Part shown: in pieces, positions 51,044-59,365 of the stretch | Numbering within the stretch: the first letter of the stretch is position 1 | Layout: every line of letters starts with the position of its first letter | Assembly: GCF_003258945.1 (NCBI RefSeq) | Contig: NZ_QLIX01000005.1 | Location: forward strand, 220,338-284,337 | Reading direction: 5' to 3' | Origin: Roseicella frigidaeris | Lineage (GTDB): Bacteria > Pseudomonadota > Alphaproteobacteria > Acetobacterales > Acetobacteraceae | Length of the DNA: 64,000 bases | Program-made: the position numbers and the translations under genes | Notes under the pieces: model-generated | Seen by the model: the letters and a program-made list of their open reading frames with translations, nothing else | What the model was told of the DNA's origin: nothing | Database searches by the model: none

Positions 51044-51231
51044 GGCGTCTCCTTCCCGGCGGCCGGCCTCTCCCGGGCCGGACCAGCCGCCGATGCTATC
51101 GCGGATCGGCCGGCATTTCGATGCCCCGCCGCCGGCGCCCGGCGCCCGGCGCCCGTGGCCGCGGCCCGGGCGGCGTTGACGCGGCTCCGGGCCGGACGGA
51201 AGCTGCCGGCAAACGGAGAATGGAAACGGCC

Positions 51232-52590
51232 ATGCGCCAGATGCACCTCGTCGGCTTCCTGCAGGCGCAGAACTGCACCACCCTCGCCAGCTCCTGGCGG
51301 CACCCCGACAGCCGCACGGATTTCCTGACCGCCGATTATTTCCAGGAGATCGCGCGCATCCTGGAGGCGGGGAAATTCGATCTCGGCTTCTTCGACGACC
51401 GGCTCTCGATGCCCGACCGCTTCGGCTCGGACCATGTGCACACCATCGAGCACGGCATCCGCTGCGTGAAGCTCGACCCGGTGGTGACGCTGACCATGAT
51501 GGGCGCGGTGACCTCGCGGCTCGGCCTCGGCTCCACCGCCTCGACCACCTATTACGAGCCCTTCCACGTCGCCCGCGCCTTCCAGACGCTGGACCTGATG
51601 AGCAACGGCCGCGCCGCCTGGAACGTCGTCACCTCGCTCAACGACGGCGAGGCGGCGAATATGGGCCATGACGAGATGATGGCGCACGACCTGCGCTACG
51701 ACCGCGCCGACGAGTTCGTCGAGGTGGTGCTCGGCCATTGGGATGCCTGGGAGGACGACGCCCTCATCCTCGACAAGACCACGGGCCGCTTCGGCGACGG
51801 GCACAAGGTGCACCGGCTGGACTATCGCGGGACCTATCTCCGCTCGCGCGGCCCCTTCACCGTGCCGCGCACGCCGCAGGGCCGGCCGGTGCTGATCCAG
51901 GCCGGCAGCAGCGGCCGCGGCAAGCGTTTCTCCGCCCGCTGGGCCGAGCTGGTCTTCGTCGCCTATCACGACGTCGCCTCGGGCCGGGAGGACTATGCCG
52001 AGTTCAAGGCGATGGTCGCCGCCGAGGGGCGCGACCCGGATGCGGTGAAGGTCGCGACCCTCTGCTACCCGATCTGCGCCGCCACCAGGGCCGAGGCGGA
52101 GGACAAGGCGGCGCTGATCGCCAAGCTGCCGCTCGAGATCGACGCGCTCTCGCTGCTCTCGGAGGCGCTGAATTTCGACTTCGCCTCGAAGGGCATGGAC
52201 GAGCCCTTCACCGATGCGGAGATGGCCGGCATCCAGGGGCTGCAGGCGATCCGCGACCGCGTGGTGAAGGCGACCGGCAAGAAGAACCCGACGGTGCGCG
52301 ACTTCATCGTGGGCAGCGGCCGCGGCAAGCCGCCGATGAACATGGTGGGCGGCCCGAAGGAGGTCGCCGACATCTTCGAGGAATGGTTCACCGCCCGCGC
52401 CTGCGACGGCTTCGTCCTCGGCGCCTGCGTGGTGCCCGGCAGCTACGCCGATTTCGTCCGCCACGTGGTGCCGGAGCTGCAGCGCCGCGGCCTGTTCCGC
52501 AAGGACTATGCCGGCCCGACGCTGCGCGACCATCTCGGCCTGCGGCGGGCGGAGCGCGGCGACTGGCGGCCGCGGCTGGCCGCCGAATAG
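51232..52590 (+). CDS. LLM-class flavin monooxygenase, NtaA/SnaA/DszA type
   Basis: 452-aa two-component FMNH2-dependent monooxygenase. QMHLVGFLQAQNCTTLASSWRHPDSRTDFLTADYFQEIARILEAGKFDLGFFDDRL is the family start; GLGSTASTTYYEPFHVARAFQTLDLMSNGRAAWNVVTS and PVLIQAGSSGRGKRFSARWAELVF are further signatures. Relatives cleave C-N or C-S bonds in chelators, heterocycles or sulfonates. No flavin reductase is adjacent. ATG at 51232 chosen over 51220 for ribosome-site spacing. Confidence 0.9.
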   Translation: MRQMHLVGFLQAQNCTTLASSWRHPDSRTDFLTADYFQEIARILEAGKFDLGFFDDRLSMPDRFGSDHVHTIEHGIRCVKLDPVVTLTMMGAVTSRLGLGSTASTTYYEPFHVARAFQTLDLMSNGRAAWNVVTSLNDGEAANMGHDEMMAHDLRYDRADEFVEVVLGHWDAWEDDALILDKTTGRFGDGHKVHRLDYRGTYLRSRGPFTVPRTPQGRPVLIQAGSSGRGKRFSARWAELVFVAYHDVASGREDYAEFKAMVAAEGRDPDAVKVATLCYPICAATRAEAEDKAALIAKLPLEIDALSLLSEALNFDFASKGMDEPFTDAEMAGIQGLQAIRDRVVKATGKKNPTVRDFIVGSGRGKPPMNMVGGPKEVADIFEEWFTARACDGFVLGACVVPGSYADFVRHVVPELQRRGLFRKDYAGPTLRDHLGLRRAERGDWRPRLAAE

Positions 52591-52626
52591 GCGGCCCGCC
52601 TCCCGGGCGCGGCCCGGCGGGCTGGC

Positions 52627-53436
52627 TCACATGCGCCGGTGCAGCCCCCCGGGCGCGCTCCGGTCCAGGCCGCGCGCCAGCTCCGCCACCCCGGCCAGGG
52701 AGAGCAGATGCGCGTGGATGGCCTCGAGCCAGCCATGGGCGCGCAGGCCGAGGAATGCCTCGGCCGGCAGCGCGGCAAGGCCGGGACGGTCGACGGCGAA
52801 GAACCCGTCGATGCGAAGCGGCCCGCCCGGCCGCGACACCTGCAGCATGGCCGGCTTGAGCAGGCCGAGCTGGTGCAGCCGCTCCGTCATGGCGCGGGTG
52901 CGCAGGCTGCCCTCCTCGACGGCGCGCGCGAAGCCGAGCACGTGCCGCAGCTGCGGCGTCGGCTGGCCGGCGGCGTCGAAGAGCGGGGCGCCCTCCGTCT
53001 CGCTCAGCTGCGGCGCCCGCGGCTCGACGCACAGCACCCGTTCCTCGGTCTCGGGCCCGGTGCGGACCAGGAGGAAGGGGAAGCGGCGCAGATAGGCCGG
53101 CACATAGGCGCCGGGCCGCCACTGGCCCGCCGCGGTGACGAAGACGCTGCGCCCGGGGACGAGGCCGGTCAGCGCCACCGGCAGATGCGGCGGCTGGGCG
53201 GCGAAGACGATCGGCAAGCTGCGCGCCGCGACCGGGAATTCCTCGGCCATCAGGGGGATGGCGCTGGCGCCGGCGGCGAAGGCGTAGCCGGCCTCCCGCA
53301 CCCGCAGCCGGGCATGGCGCTCCGGCGCCAGGACCTCGAGGCTGCGGTAGAGGATCGGCAGGGAGGGCGCCGCCGCGCCGGCGCCGTTCGTGGCACCGGA
53401 CTTGGCGCCGTTCACCGGCGGCCGGGATTCGGGCAT
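52627..53436 (-). CDS. SapC family protein
   Basis: 269-aa protein of the SapC family, named after a Campylobacter S-layer-cluster protein; function unclear. YRSLEVLAPERHARLRVREAGYAFAAGASAIPLMAEEFPVAARSLPIVFA is the typical N-terminal block, and VPAYLRRFPFLLVRTG and GFFAVDRPGLAALPAEAFLGLRAHGWLEAIHAHLLSLAG the C-terminal one. No signal peptide. Convergent with the monooxygenase (36-bp gap). Confidence 0.88.
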   Translation of the reverse strand: MPESRPPVNGAKSGATNGAGAAAPSLPILYRSLEVLAPERHARLRVREAGYAFAAGASAIPLMAEEFPVAARSLPIVFAAQPPHLPVALTGLVPGRSVFVTAAGQWRPGAYVPAYLRRFPFLLVRTGPETEERVLCVEPRAPQLSETEGAPLFDAAGQPTPQLRHVLGFARAVEEGSLRTRAMTERLHQLGLLKPAMLQVSRPGGPLRIDGFFAVDRPGLAALPAEAFLGLRAHGWLEAIHAHLLSLAGVAELARGLDRSAPGGLHRRM

Positions 53437-53571
53437 GGGCGGGCTCCTTCGCGCCCTGCCGGCCTTACGGCCCCCCTCGCCCCTTCGGCAAGCCGCGGCA
53501 AGGGCCTGGCGGCACGCCCGGGCGACCTGTCTCCGTCGCCCTGGCGCGCGGCGCGGCCGCTCGGCCGGGGA

Positions 53572-53661
53572 TCACCCAAGGACCAGGCGCAACACCTGCG
53601 CCACCAGGACCACGGCCAGCAGCACCAGGATGATCCGCTGCAGGGTTCCGGGCGATGGCAT
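53572..53661 (-). CDS. 29-aa single-span membrane peptide
   Basis: MPSPGTLQRIILVLLAVVLVAQVLRLVLG: one hydrophobic helix with a basic flank, ending in TGA. GGA-containing purine stretches lie upstream, but spacing is imperfect. It lies 25 bp downstream (on the minus strand) of REP copy 3 and the marR gene. Could be a genuine small membrane protein; evidence is only the ORF and its composition. Confidence 0.4.
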   Translation of the reverse strand: MPSPGTLQRIILVLLAVVLVAQVLRLVLG

Positions 53662-53685
53662 GCGTGCGGTCCGTCCTTCCGGCCT

Positions 53686-53733
53686 AGAGCAGATCCCGAT
53701 CCGGTGGGCTCACCTGATCGGGGGAAGCGCCTA
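53686..53733 (-). repeat. REP-like palindrome, copy 3 (inverted)
   Basis: On the minus strand: CTAGGCGCTTC, CCCGATCAGG, loop, CCGGATCGGG, ATCTGCTCT. One stem mismatch relative to copy 1. Its edge includes the TAG stop codon of the marR gene. Confidence 0.8.
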
Positions 53734-54198
53734 GCCCCGGCGGGGCCGCGCCTGGCGCGCCACGACCGCCCGCAGCAGCTCCTTGATCCCCACTGCCTCG
53801 GCTTCCGGATGGCGGGCGAGGACCTCCGTCTCGTGCAGCTTGGCGGCCTGGACGAGGTCTGTCGCCATCATTTCTCCGCGCGCGGTCAGCGCCACCCGCA
53901 CCACGCGGCGGTCCCGCGTATCCTGGGTGCGCTTCACCAGCCCGTCCCGCACCATGCGATCCAGCAGCTTGGTCATGGTCGGCTGCTGCAGGAGGCAGGT
54001 CTCGGCGAGGCCGGTCACCGTCTCGCCGGAGCTGCCGACGAGGCTGGCCAGCACGCGCCAGACCGGCACGCTGATGCCGCGCCGCCGCAGCAGCTCGTGG
54101 AATTCGGTGGAGATCAGGTGCGAGGTGCGGGCCAGGAGATAGAGCAGATAATCATCGATGAAGCGGCCGGGGGGTGGGTTGGCGAGCGATTGAGACAT
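53731..54198 (-). CDS. MarR-family regulator (NicR-like position)
   Basis: 155-aa MarR protein: DDYLLYLLARTSHLISTEFHELLRRRGISVPVWRVLASLVGSSGETVTGLAETCLLQQPTMTKLLDRMVRDGLVKRTQDTRDRRVVRVALTARG contains the winged helix with the DxRDxRxxxVxLTxxG wing. Divergent from a nicX-like dioxygenase gene. In Pseudomonas putida a MarR repressor, NicR, controls nic genes and responds to 6-hydroxynicotinate, so a similar role is plausible. The start ATG lies within the left arm of an inverted repeat, consistent with autorepression. A GTG at 54207 is the alternative start. Confidence 0.85.
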   Translation of the reverse strand: MSQSLANPPPGRFIDDYLLYLLARTSHLISTEFHELLRRRGISVPVWRVLASLVGSSGETVTGLAETCLLQQPTMTKLLDRMVRDGLVKRTQDTRDRRVVRVALTARGEMMATDLVQAAKLHETEVLARHPEAEAVGIKELLRAVVARQARPRRG

Positions 54199-54251
54199 AT
54201 CGATCACGTTCCAACAAAAGAGACATTTTCGATATGATACGCTGTCTCAAT
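54189..54251. promoter_or_regulatory. Nested inverted repeats in the marR-nicX divergent region
   Basis: ATTGAGACA (54189-54197) and TGTCTCAAT (54243-54251) are a perfect 9-bp inverted pair; nested inside, CATATCGA (54196-54203) and TCGATATG (54229-54236) form a perfect 8-bp pair. A TATGAT hexamer (54233-54238) could be a -10 box for the rightward operon. The gap is unusually AT-rich. Likely MarR operators; inference. Confidence 0.6.
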
Positions 54252-54342
54252 CAAAGATGCCTGCAAAATAGTACGATCAGGCGACGAATGCATTTTCATG
54301 CTAACCCGTCCTGCCATCCCTGCATGGAGTGAGGGGGAACCG

Positions 54343-55380
54343 ATGCTGAGCGACCGCCTGGAAGCACCCTGGATCGAGGCCTTCGAAACCGTGCTGCGCC
54401 AGTGCCGCGCCGAGGCGGGAATGCCCGTCTGTCTCCTTTCCGAGAGCCAGTCTCGCGGCCTGAACGTCGCCCTGGCCGAGCTGGCGGCGTTGCGACTCGG
54501 CTGCCGGCCCTTCCAGGTCGTGATGCCGAGCCCGCCCCAGACGGCGCCGGTGCCCGTCCGCTCGACCGGCGCCTCGCGGGCGCTGCAAGGGCATCCCGCG
54601 GCGCTGGCAGCATTGCGATCCTCTCCCCTCATCCTGGACCTCACGCTGGAGGGCCTGCTGCACGCCCCGGAGCTCGGGGACATCCTCCGGGCCGGCAGCC
54701 GGGTCCTCATGGTCTCGAACGAGCATCCCGAGGCCCTGGCCCGGCTGGTGCCCCGCCCGGAGGACGAAGCCCCGGTCAAGACTGCGGTGAAGCACGCCCG
54801 CAGATCGAAACGCATGACGGTCGTCTCCGCAGCAGGCACGGATCTCACGATTTCGATGGAAGGGGCGGTGACGGCCGGGGTCTGGGGCTGGACCGACCGC
54901 CCCGGCACGGTCGCGCACTGGCCCGGCGGCGTGGTGGTGTCCTTCCCACGGGCCGGCAGCGTCGAGGGCGTGCTCGTCCTCGATGCCGGCGACGCCAACC
55001 TCACCTTCAAGCGCTACCTGGAGCGCCCGGTGCGCCTCACCCTGCGGGAGGATCACATCGTTTCGATCGAAGGCGAGGGCACGGATGCCGAGCTCATGCG
55101 CCGCTATCTCGCCGCCTGGGACGACCGCGCCGCCTATGCCGTCTCGCATGTCGGCTGGGGCCTCAACCCCCGCGCGCGCTACGAGGCGCTGGCCATGTAT
55201 GACCGGCGCGATACCAACGGCACCGAGTTGCGGGCCTTCGCCGGCAATTTCCTGTTCTCCACCGGCGCCAACGAATTCGCCGGACGCTACACCGAGGGGC
55301 ATTTCGACATCCCGGTGCGCAACTGCACCATCGCGCTCGACGGCGAGCCGGTGGTGATCGAGGGAAGGCTGGTCGCATGA
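54343..55380 (+). CDS. NicX-like 2,5-dihydroxypyridine 5,6-dioxygenase / M29-like protein
   Basis: 345-aa protein close in layout to NicX of nicotinate degradation, a mononuclear Fe(II) ring-cleaving dioxygenase related to the M29 aminopeptidase fold. Shared features: ISMEGAVTAGVWGWTDRPGTVAHWPGGVVVSFPRAGSVEGVLVLDAGD, ISHVGWG-like AVSHVGWGLNPRARYEALAMYDRR, and the C-terminal ELRAFAGNFLFSTGANEFAGRYTEGHFDIPVRNC. GAGGGGGAA precedes the ATG. It overlaps the next gene as ATGA. Substrate may differ from 2,5-dihydroxypyridine. Confidence 0.8.
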   Translation: MLSDRLEAPWIEAFETVLRQCRAEAGMPVCLLSESQSRGLNVALAELAALRLGCRPFQVVMPSPPQTAPVPVRSTGASRALQGHPAALAALRSSPLILDLTLEGLLHAPELGDILRAGSRVLMVSNEHPEALARLVPRPEDEAPVKTAVKHARRSKRMTVVSAAGTDLTISMEGAVTAGVWGWTDRPGTVAHWPGGVVVSFPRAGSVEGVLVLDAGDANLTFKRYLERPVRLTLREDHIVSIEGEGTDAELMRRYLAAWDDRAAYAVSHVGWGLNPRARYEALAMYDRRDTNGTELRAFAGNFLFSTGANEFAGRYTEGHFDIPVRNCTIALDGEPVVIEGRLVA

Positions 55381-56141
55381 GCCCCGACACCCACACCCCC
55401 GCCGCCATGCCCCCCATGATCCTGCTGCACGGCATCGGCGGCGCGAGCTGGAGCGCCCTGCGCCAGGCCCTCGCGCCCGACCCCGTGCTGGACTGGCCCC
55501 TGCCCGGCTATGCCGGCAGCGAGCCCCTGCCCGAGACCAGCTTCGCCGCCCTCTCCGCCGCCCTGCTGGCGCGGCTGGACCGCGAGGGCATCGCCCGCAC
55601 CGACCTCCTCGGCCATTCCATCGGCGGCATGCTGGCGCTCGACTTCGCGCTCCGCTTCCCCGGGCGCGTCCGCGGCCTGGTCCTCTATGCCACCACGCCG
55701 GCCTTCGGGGGCAAGGACCCGGCCTTCGCCGAGACCTTCCTCGCCGAGCGGCTGGCCCCGCTCGATGCCGGGCAGGACATGGCGCAGCTCGCCGAGGAGA
55801 GCATCCGGCCCATGCTCCGCCCCGGCACGCCGGAGGCCGCGGTGCGGGAGGCGGTGGCGGCCCTGGCGGCGACGCCGGAAGCGGCCTATCGCGCGACGGT
55901 CCGCTGCCTCACCACCTTCAACCGCCGCGACGAGCTGCCGCGCCTCGCCATGCCGGTGCTGCTGATCGCCGGCGAGGCCGACCCGCTGGCGCCGCCGAAG
56001 ACCATGGCCCGGATGCAGGCGGCGATCCCGGATGCGCGGCTGGCGGTGCTGCCCGGCTGCGGGCATTTCGCGCATCTCGAGGATCCCGCGGGGTTCGTCG
56101 CCGCGCTGCGCGACTTCCGCCAGGGCCTGGCGCCGGCATGA
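55377..56141 (+). CDS. Alpha/beta hydrolase, NicD-like
   Basis: 254-aa hydrolase. Oxyanion region ILLHGIGGASWSALRQAL; nucleophile elbow LLGHSIGGMLALDFALRFPGRVRGLVLYAT (GHSxGG); acid in LLIAGEADPLAPPKTM; catalytic His in LPGCGHFAHLEDPAGF. Directly coupled to the nicX-like gene, it takes the place of NicD, the N-formylmaleamate deformylase that acts on the NicX product. It could alternatively be an enol-lactonase. Overlaps the next gene as ATGAG. Confidence 0.82.
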   Translation: MSPDTHTPAAMPPMILLHGIGGASWSALRQALAPDPVLDWPLPGYAGSEPLPETSFAALSAALLARLDREGIARTDLLGHSIGGMLALDFALRFPGRVRGLVLYATTPAFGGKDPAFAETFLAERLAPLDAGQDMAQLAEESIRPMLRPGTPEAAVREAVAALAATPEAAYRATVRCLTTFNRRDELPRLAMPVLLIAGEADPLAPPKTMARMQAAIPDARLAVLPGCGHFAHLEDPAGFVAALRDFRQGLAPA

Positions 56142-57415
56142 GCGGGGCGGCGGGGCGCGACGCGCCGATCTTCGACCCCGCAGCCTTCCGCCTGACGGCG
56201 GAGGAGGCGGCGCTGGCGGCCAGGGTGCGGGAATTCGGCCAGGCGGTGCTGGCGCCGCGCGCCGCGCGCTGGGACCGGGAGGCGAGCTTCCCGACCGAGA
56301 ATTACCGCGACATGCATGCGAACGGGCTGCTCGGCATCGGCATCCCGGTGGCGGAAGGCGGGCTCGGCGCCGGCTTCCGCGCCTATTGCCTCGCCGCCGC
56401 CGAGATGGGCCGCTATTGCGGCGCCACGGCGCTGACCTGGAACATGCATGTCTGCAGCACGCTCTGGACCGGCGCGCTGACCGAGGACCTGGAGATGGCG
56501 CCGGCGCTGCGGGCCGAGCACCGCCGCCGCCGCGCCCGCCACTATGCGCGCATCCTGCGGGACGGCGCGGTCTATGCGCAGCCCTTCTCCGAGGGCGGCG
56601 CGGCGGCGGCGGGGGGCGTCGCCTTCGGCACCACGGCGCGGCGGGTGCCGGGCGGCTTCCTGGTCAGCGGCCGCAAGATCTTCGCCAGCCTCGCCGGCCA
56701 TGCCGATTACTACGGCATCCTCTGCACCGAGACGCACGAGGGCGAGGCGCGCCTGTCGCGCCGCGACACGCTCTACCTCGCCGTGCCGCGCGATGCGCCC
56801 GGCGTCAGCGTGCAGGGGGAGTGGGACCCGCTCGGCATGCGCGGCACCGTCTCGCGCAACCTGCTCTTCCAGGATGTCTTCGTCGAGGAGGAGGCGGCGC
56901 TGATGCCGCCCGGCCTCTACTTCCAGGCGGCGAGCCGCTGGCCGCACATGTTCATGACCCTCTCGCCCACCTATATGGGCCTCGCCCAGGCGGCCTACGA
57001 CTTCACCGTGGCCTATCTCCGCGGCGAGTGGCCCAATATGGGAGGAGGGGGCATGCCGCCGGTGAAGCGGCGCATGTACCCGACCAAGCAGGTCGCCGTG
57101 GCCGAGATGCGGGTGATGCTGGAGCAGACCAAGGCGCTCTGGTTCCAGGCGGTGGGCGAGGCGCGGGCCGATCCGGGCAAGGAGAGCATGCTCCGCGCCT
57201 GGGCGGCGCAGCATACGGTGATGGAGAATGCCGCGGCGCTGGCGGCCAAGGCGGTGCGCACCTGCGGCGGCCAGGCGATGCTGAAGTCGCTGCCCCTCGA
57301 ACGCCTCTACCGCGATGCCCGCTGCGGCTCGCTCATGCTGCCCTGGACCGCCGAGCTCTGCATCGACCGCATCGGCCGCGAGGCGCTCTACGAGAAGGGC
57401 GAGACGGATGATTGA
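56138..57415 (+). CDS. Acyl-CoA dehydrogenase family protein
   Basis: 425-aa flavoprotein. LTAEEAALAARVREFGQAVLAPRAARWDREASFPTENYRDMHANGLLGIGIPVAEGGLGAGFRAYCLAAAEMGRYCG is the N-terminal helical domain; YAQPFSEGGAAAAGGVAFGTTARRVPGGFLVSGRKIFASLAGHADYYGILC is the beta domain contacting FAD; the C-terminal bundle includes VRTCGGQAMLKSLPLERLYRDARCGSLMLPW. The catalytic-base position is not certain. It is co-translated with the nicD-like hydrolase, which is unusual for a nic pathway. Confidence 0.88.
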   Translation: MSGAAGRDAPIFDPAAFRLTAEEAALAARVREFGQAVLAPRAARWDREASFPTENYRDMHANGLLGIGIPVAEGGLGAGFRAYCLAAAEMGRYCGATALTWNMHVCSTLWTGALTEDLEMAPALRAEHRRRRARHYARILRDGAVYAQPFSEGGAAAAGGVAFGTTARRVPGGFLVSGRKIFASLAGHADYYGILCTETHEGEARLSRRDTLYLAVPRDAPGVSVQGEWDPLGMRGTVSRNLLFQDVFVEEEAALMPPGLYFQAASRWPHMFMTLSPTYMGLAQAAYDFTVAYLRGEWPNMGGGGMPPVKRRMYPTKQVAVAEMRVMLEQTKALWFQAVGEARADPGKESMLRAWAAQHTVMENAAALAAKAVRTCGGQAMLKSLPLERLYRDARCGSLMLPWTAELCIDRIGREALYEKGETDD

Positions 57416-57430
57416 GGCCGAGCGCAGACC

Positions 57431-57543
57431 GGTTTCACCGTCCTGCCCGTCAGACGCCGGGCGCACCCCCCCGGTTTGCCCGGCTGCGCGCCACGGGGCG
57501 CGGCGCCCGCTCGGGCGCTCGGCCCCGCGGGCCGCGGGTCGGG
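57431..57543. repeat. Double-hairpin dispersed element, copy 3 (longest)
   Basis: TTCACCGTCCTGC, CAGACGCCGGGCGCA, GGTTTGCC, GCTGCGCGCCA, then hairpins GCGCCCGCTCGGGCGC and GGCCCCGCGGGCC. It matches 21395-21505 in full, and 14088-14131 over the hairpin half. It fills the gap between the acyl-CoA dehydrogenase and ligase genes. Confidence 0.85.
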
Positions 57544-57572
57544 CCGTCCCGCGCCGGGTCTGAGCAGCGCCG

Positions 57573-59030
57573 ATGCGGCTCAGCCTCGAATCCCAGGCCC
57601 GGCGGACGCCGGAGGCGATGGCGCTGCGGACGCCGACGGAAGCCCTCACCTATGCCGCGCTGCAGGCGCGGATCGAGGCCATGGCGGCGATGCTGGCTGC
57701 CGAAGGGGTCGGCGCCGGCGACCGCGTCGCCTTCCTCGGCCAGAACCATCCGGCGCAGCTCGTCCTGCTCTTCGCCTGCGCCCGGCTCGGCGCCCTGCAG
57801 GTGCCGCTGAACTGGCGCCTGGCGACGCCCGAGCTGCGCTTCATCCTGGAGGATAGCGGCGCGCGGCGGCTGCTGGCGACGCGGGAGATGCAGGCGGCGG
57901 CCGCCGCCGCCCTGCCCGCGGACTGCCGCCTGCTGGAGGCCGAGGCGCTGCCGCCCCCGGCCGCGCCGCCGCCGGCGGCGGGCGGCGCCGAGGACCCGGT
58001 GCTGCTGGTCTATACCTCCGGCACCACCGGCCGGCCGAAGGGCGCGATCCTCGACCAGCGCGCCCTGGTCTTCAACGCGCTGAACGCGCAGCGCTGCTTC
58101 GCCCTCACCGCCGCCGACCGGGTGCTGACGGTGCTGCCGCTGTTCCATGTCGGCGGCCTCAACATCCAGACCACGCCGGCGCTGCTCGCCGGCGCCGAGG
58201 TGCTGCTGCCGCCGCGCTTCATGCCGGAGGGGTTCTTCGCCGAGGTCGCGGCGGCGCGGCCGAGCCTGACCCTGCTGGTGCCCTCGGTGATGCAGGCGCT
58301 GGTCGCGCATCCCGGCTGGGCGGCGGCCGACCTCGCCTCGCTCCGCGCCATCGGGGCCGGCTCCTCGGATGTGCCGCTGCCGCTGATCGAGGCCTTCCAT
58401 GCCCGCGGCATCCCGGTGCAGCAGGTCTATGGCGCCACCGAGACCAGCCCCATCGCCATCTGCCAGAGCCGCGCCGCCGCCCTCGCCGCGCCGGGCAGCA
58501 TCGGCCTGCCGGCGCGGCACACCGATGCGCGGGTGGTGGATGCGGCGGGGCGCGAGGTGCCGACGGGCCTGCCGGGCGAGATCCAGCTCCGCGGCCCCAA
58601 CCTCGCCCGCGGCTACTGGCGGGCGCCGGAGGCGACGGCGGCGGCCTTCCGCGACGGCTGGTTCGCCTCGGGCGATGTCGGCCGCCGCGATGCCGAGGGC
58701 CGCTTCTGGTTCACCGACCGGCTGAAGCAGGTGATCATCTCGGGCGGCGAGAACATCTATCCGGCCGAGGTGGAGCGGGTGCTGCGCGGCGCCCCGGGGG
58801 TGCGGGAGGGCGCGGTCTGCGGCCGCCCGGACCCGCGCTGGGGCGAGGTGCCGGTGGCGGTGGTGGTGCCCGGCCCGGAATTCGACGCCGCTGCGGTGCT
58901 GCGGCATTTCGAGGGCCAGCTCGCCCGCTTCAAGCATCCGCGGGCGGTGGTGACGGTGCCAGCGCTGCCGCGGACGGCGCTCGGCAAGGTGCAGGTCGAG
59001 GCGCTGCGGGCGCTGGTCCGCGCGGGGTGA
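57573..59030 (+). CDS. AMP-forming acyl-CoA/aryl-CoA ligase
   Basis: 485-aa ANL-superfamily enzyme. P-loop LLVYTSGTTGRPKGA; VLPLFHVGGLNIQTTP; adenine motif QVYGATETSPIA; hinge/ATP residues FASGDVGRRDAEGRFWFTDRLKQVIISGGENIYPAEVERVL; catalytic Lys near PRTALGKVQVEAL. Rather short (typical 500-560). It follows the dehydrogenase by 157 bp, filled with a repeat element, and probably serves the same pathway, activating an acid to its CoA thioester. Substrate unknown. Confidence 0.9.
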   Translation: MRLSLESQARRTPEAMALRTPTEALTYAALQARIEAMAAMLAAEGVGAGDRVAFLGQNHPAQLVLLFACARLGALQVPLNWRLATPELRFILEDSGARRLLATREMQAAAAAALPADCRLLEAEALPPPAAPPPAAGGAEDPVLLVYTSGTTGRPKGAILDQRALVFNALNAQRCFALTAADRVLTVLPLFHVGGLNIQTTPALLAGAEVLLPPRFMPEGFFAEVAAARPSLTLLVPSVMQALVAHPGWAAADLASLRAIGAGSSDVPLPLIEAFHARGIPVQQVYGATETSPIAICQSRAAALAAPGSIGLPARHTDARVVDAAGREVPTGLPGEIQLRGPNLARGYWRAPEATAAAFRDGWFASGDVGRRDAEGRFWFTDRLKQVIISGGENIYPAEVERVLRGAPGVREGAVCGRPDPRWGEVPVAVVVPGPEFDAAAVLRHFEGQLARFKHPRAVVTVPALPRTALGKVQVEALRALVRAG

Positions 59031-59127
59031 GCGACCGTGCGGCCTGGCTACGGGGCGCGGATCCCGCTCCCGGTGCGGCGGCGCCGCTCTTTCGAACCGG
59101 TCTCCCTCGAGGCGGGAGGGGTCGGTC

Positions 59128-59365
59128 CTACTCGCAACCGCCGCCACCCCCACCGCCGTCGCATCCCCCCCCCCCCGCCGCCATCGCCGCCGCCAAGGAT
59201 GAAGCCGTCCTGGGTGGCCCGGCGACGGGCGGCGCGGACCCGGGTTCCATCCGCCAGGACGACCTCCTCGCGGCCATCCACGCCGACGACGAGGGCGATG
59301 CAGACCGCCACGACCAGCAAGAGGACGATGACGCCAGCCAGGGCAACCATCGGAGCGTACTCCAT
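59128..59365 (-). CDS. Small membrane protein with Gly/Cys-rich tail, split by a 12-G tract
   Basis: Starting MEYAPMVALAGVIVLLLVVAVCIALVVGVDGREEVVLADGTRV: a short N-terminus, one transmembrane helix and a polar segment ending GFILGGGDGGGGGG. At a run of 12 G (minus strand; 59165-59176) the frame continues into an unlikely Arg-rich reading. Dropping one G (or adding two) gives GGGDGG..CDGGGGGGGCE and a stop at 59128, the tail type commonly seen in small proteobacterial proteins. So the gene is either phase-variable, slippery, or carries a sequencing/real frameshift. Function unknown. Confidence 0.6.
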
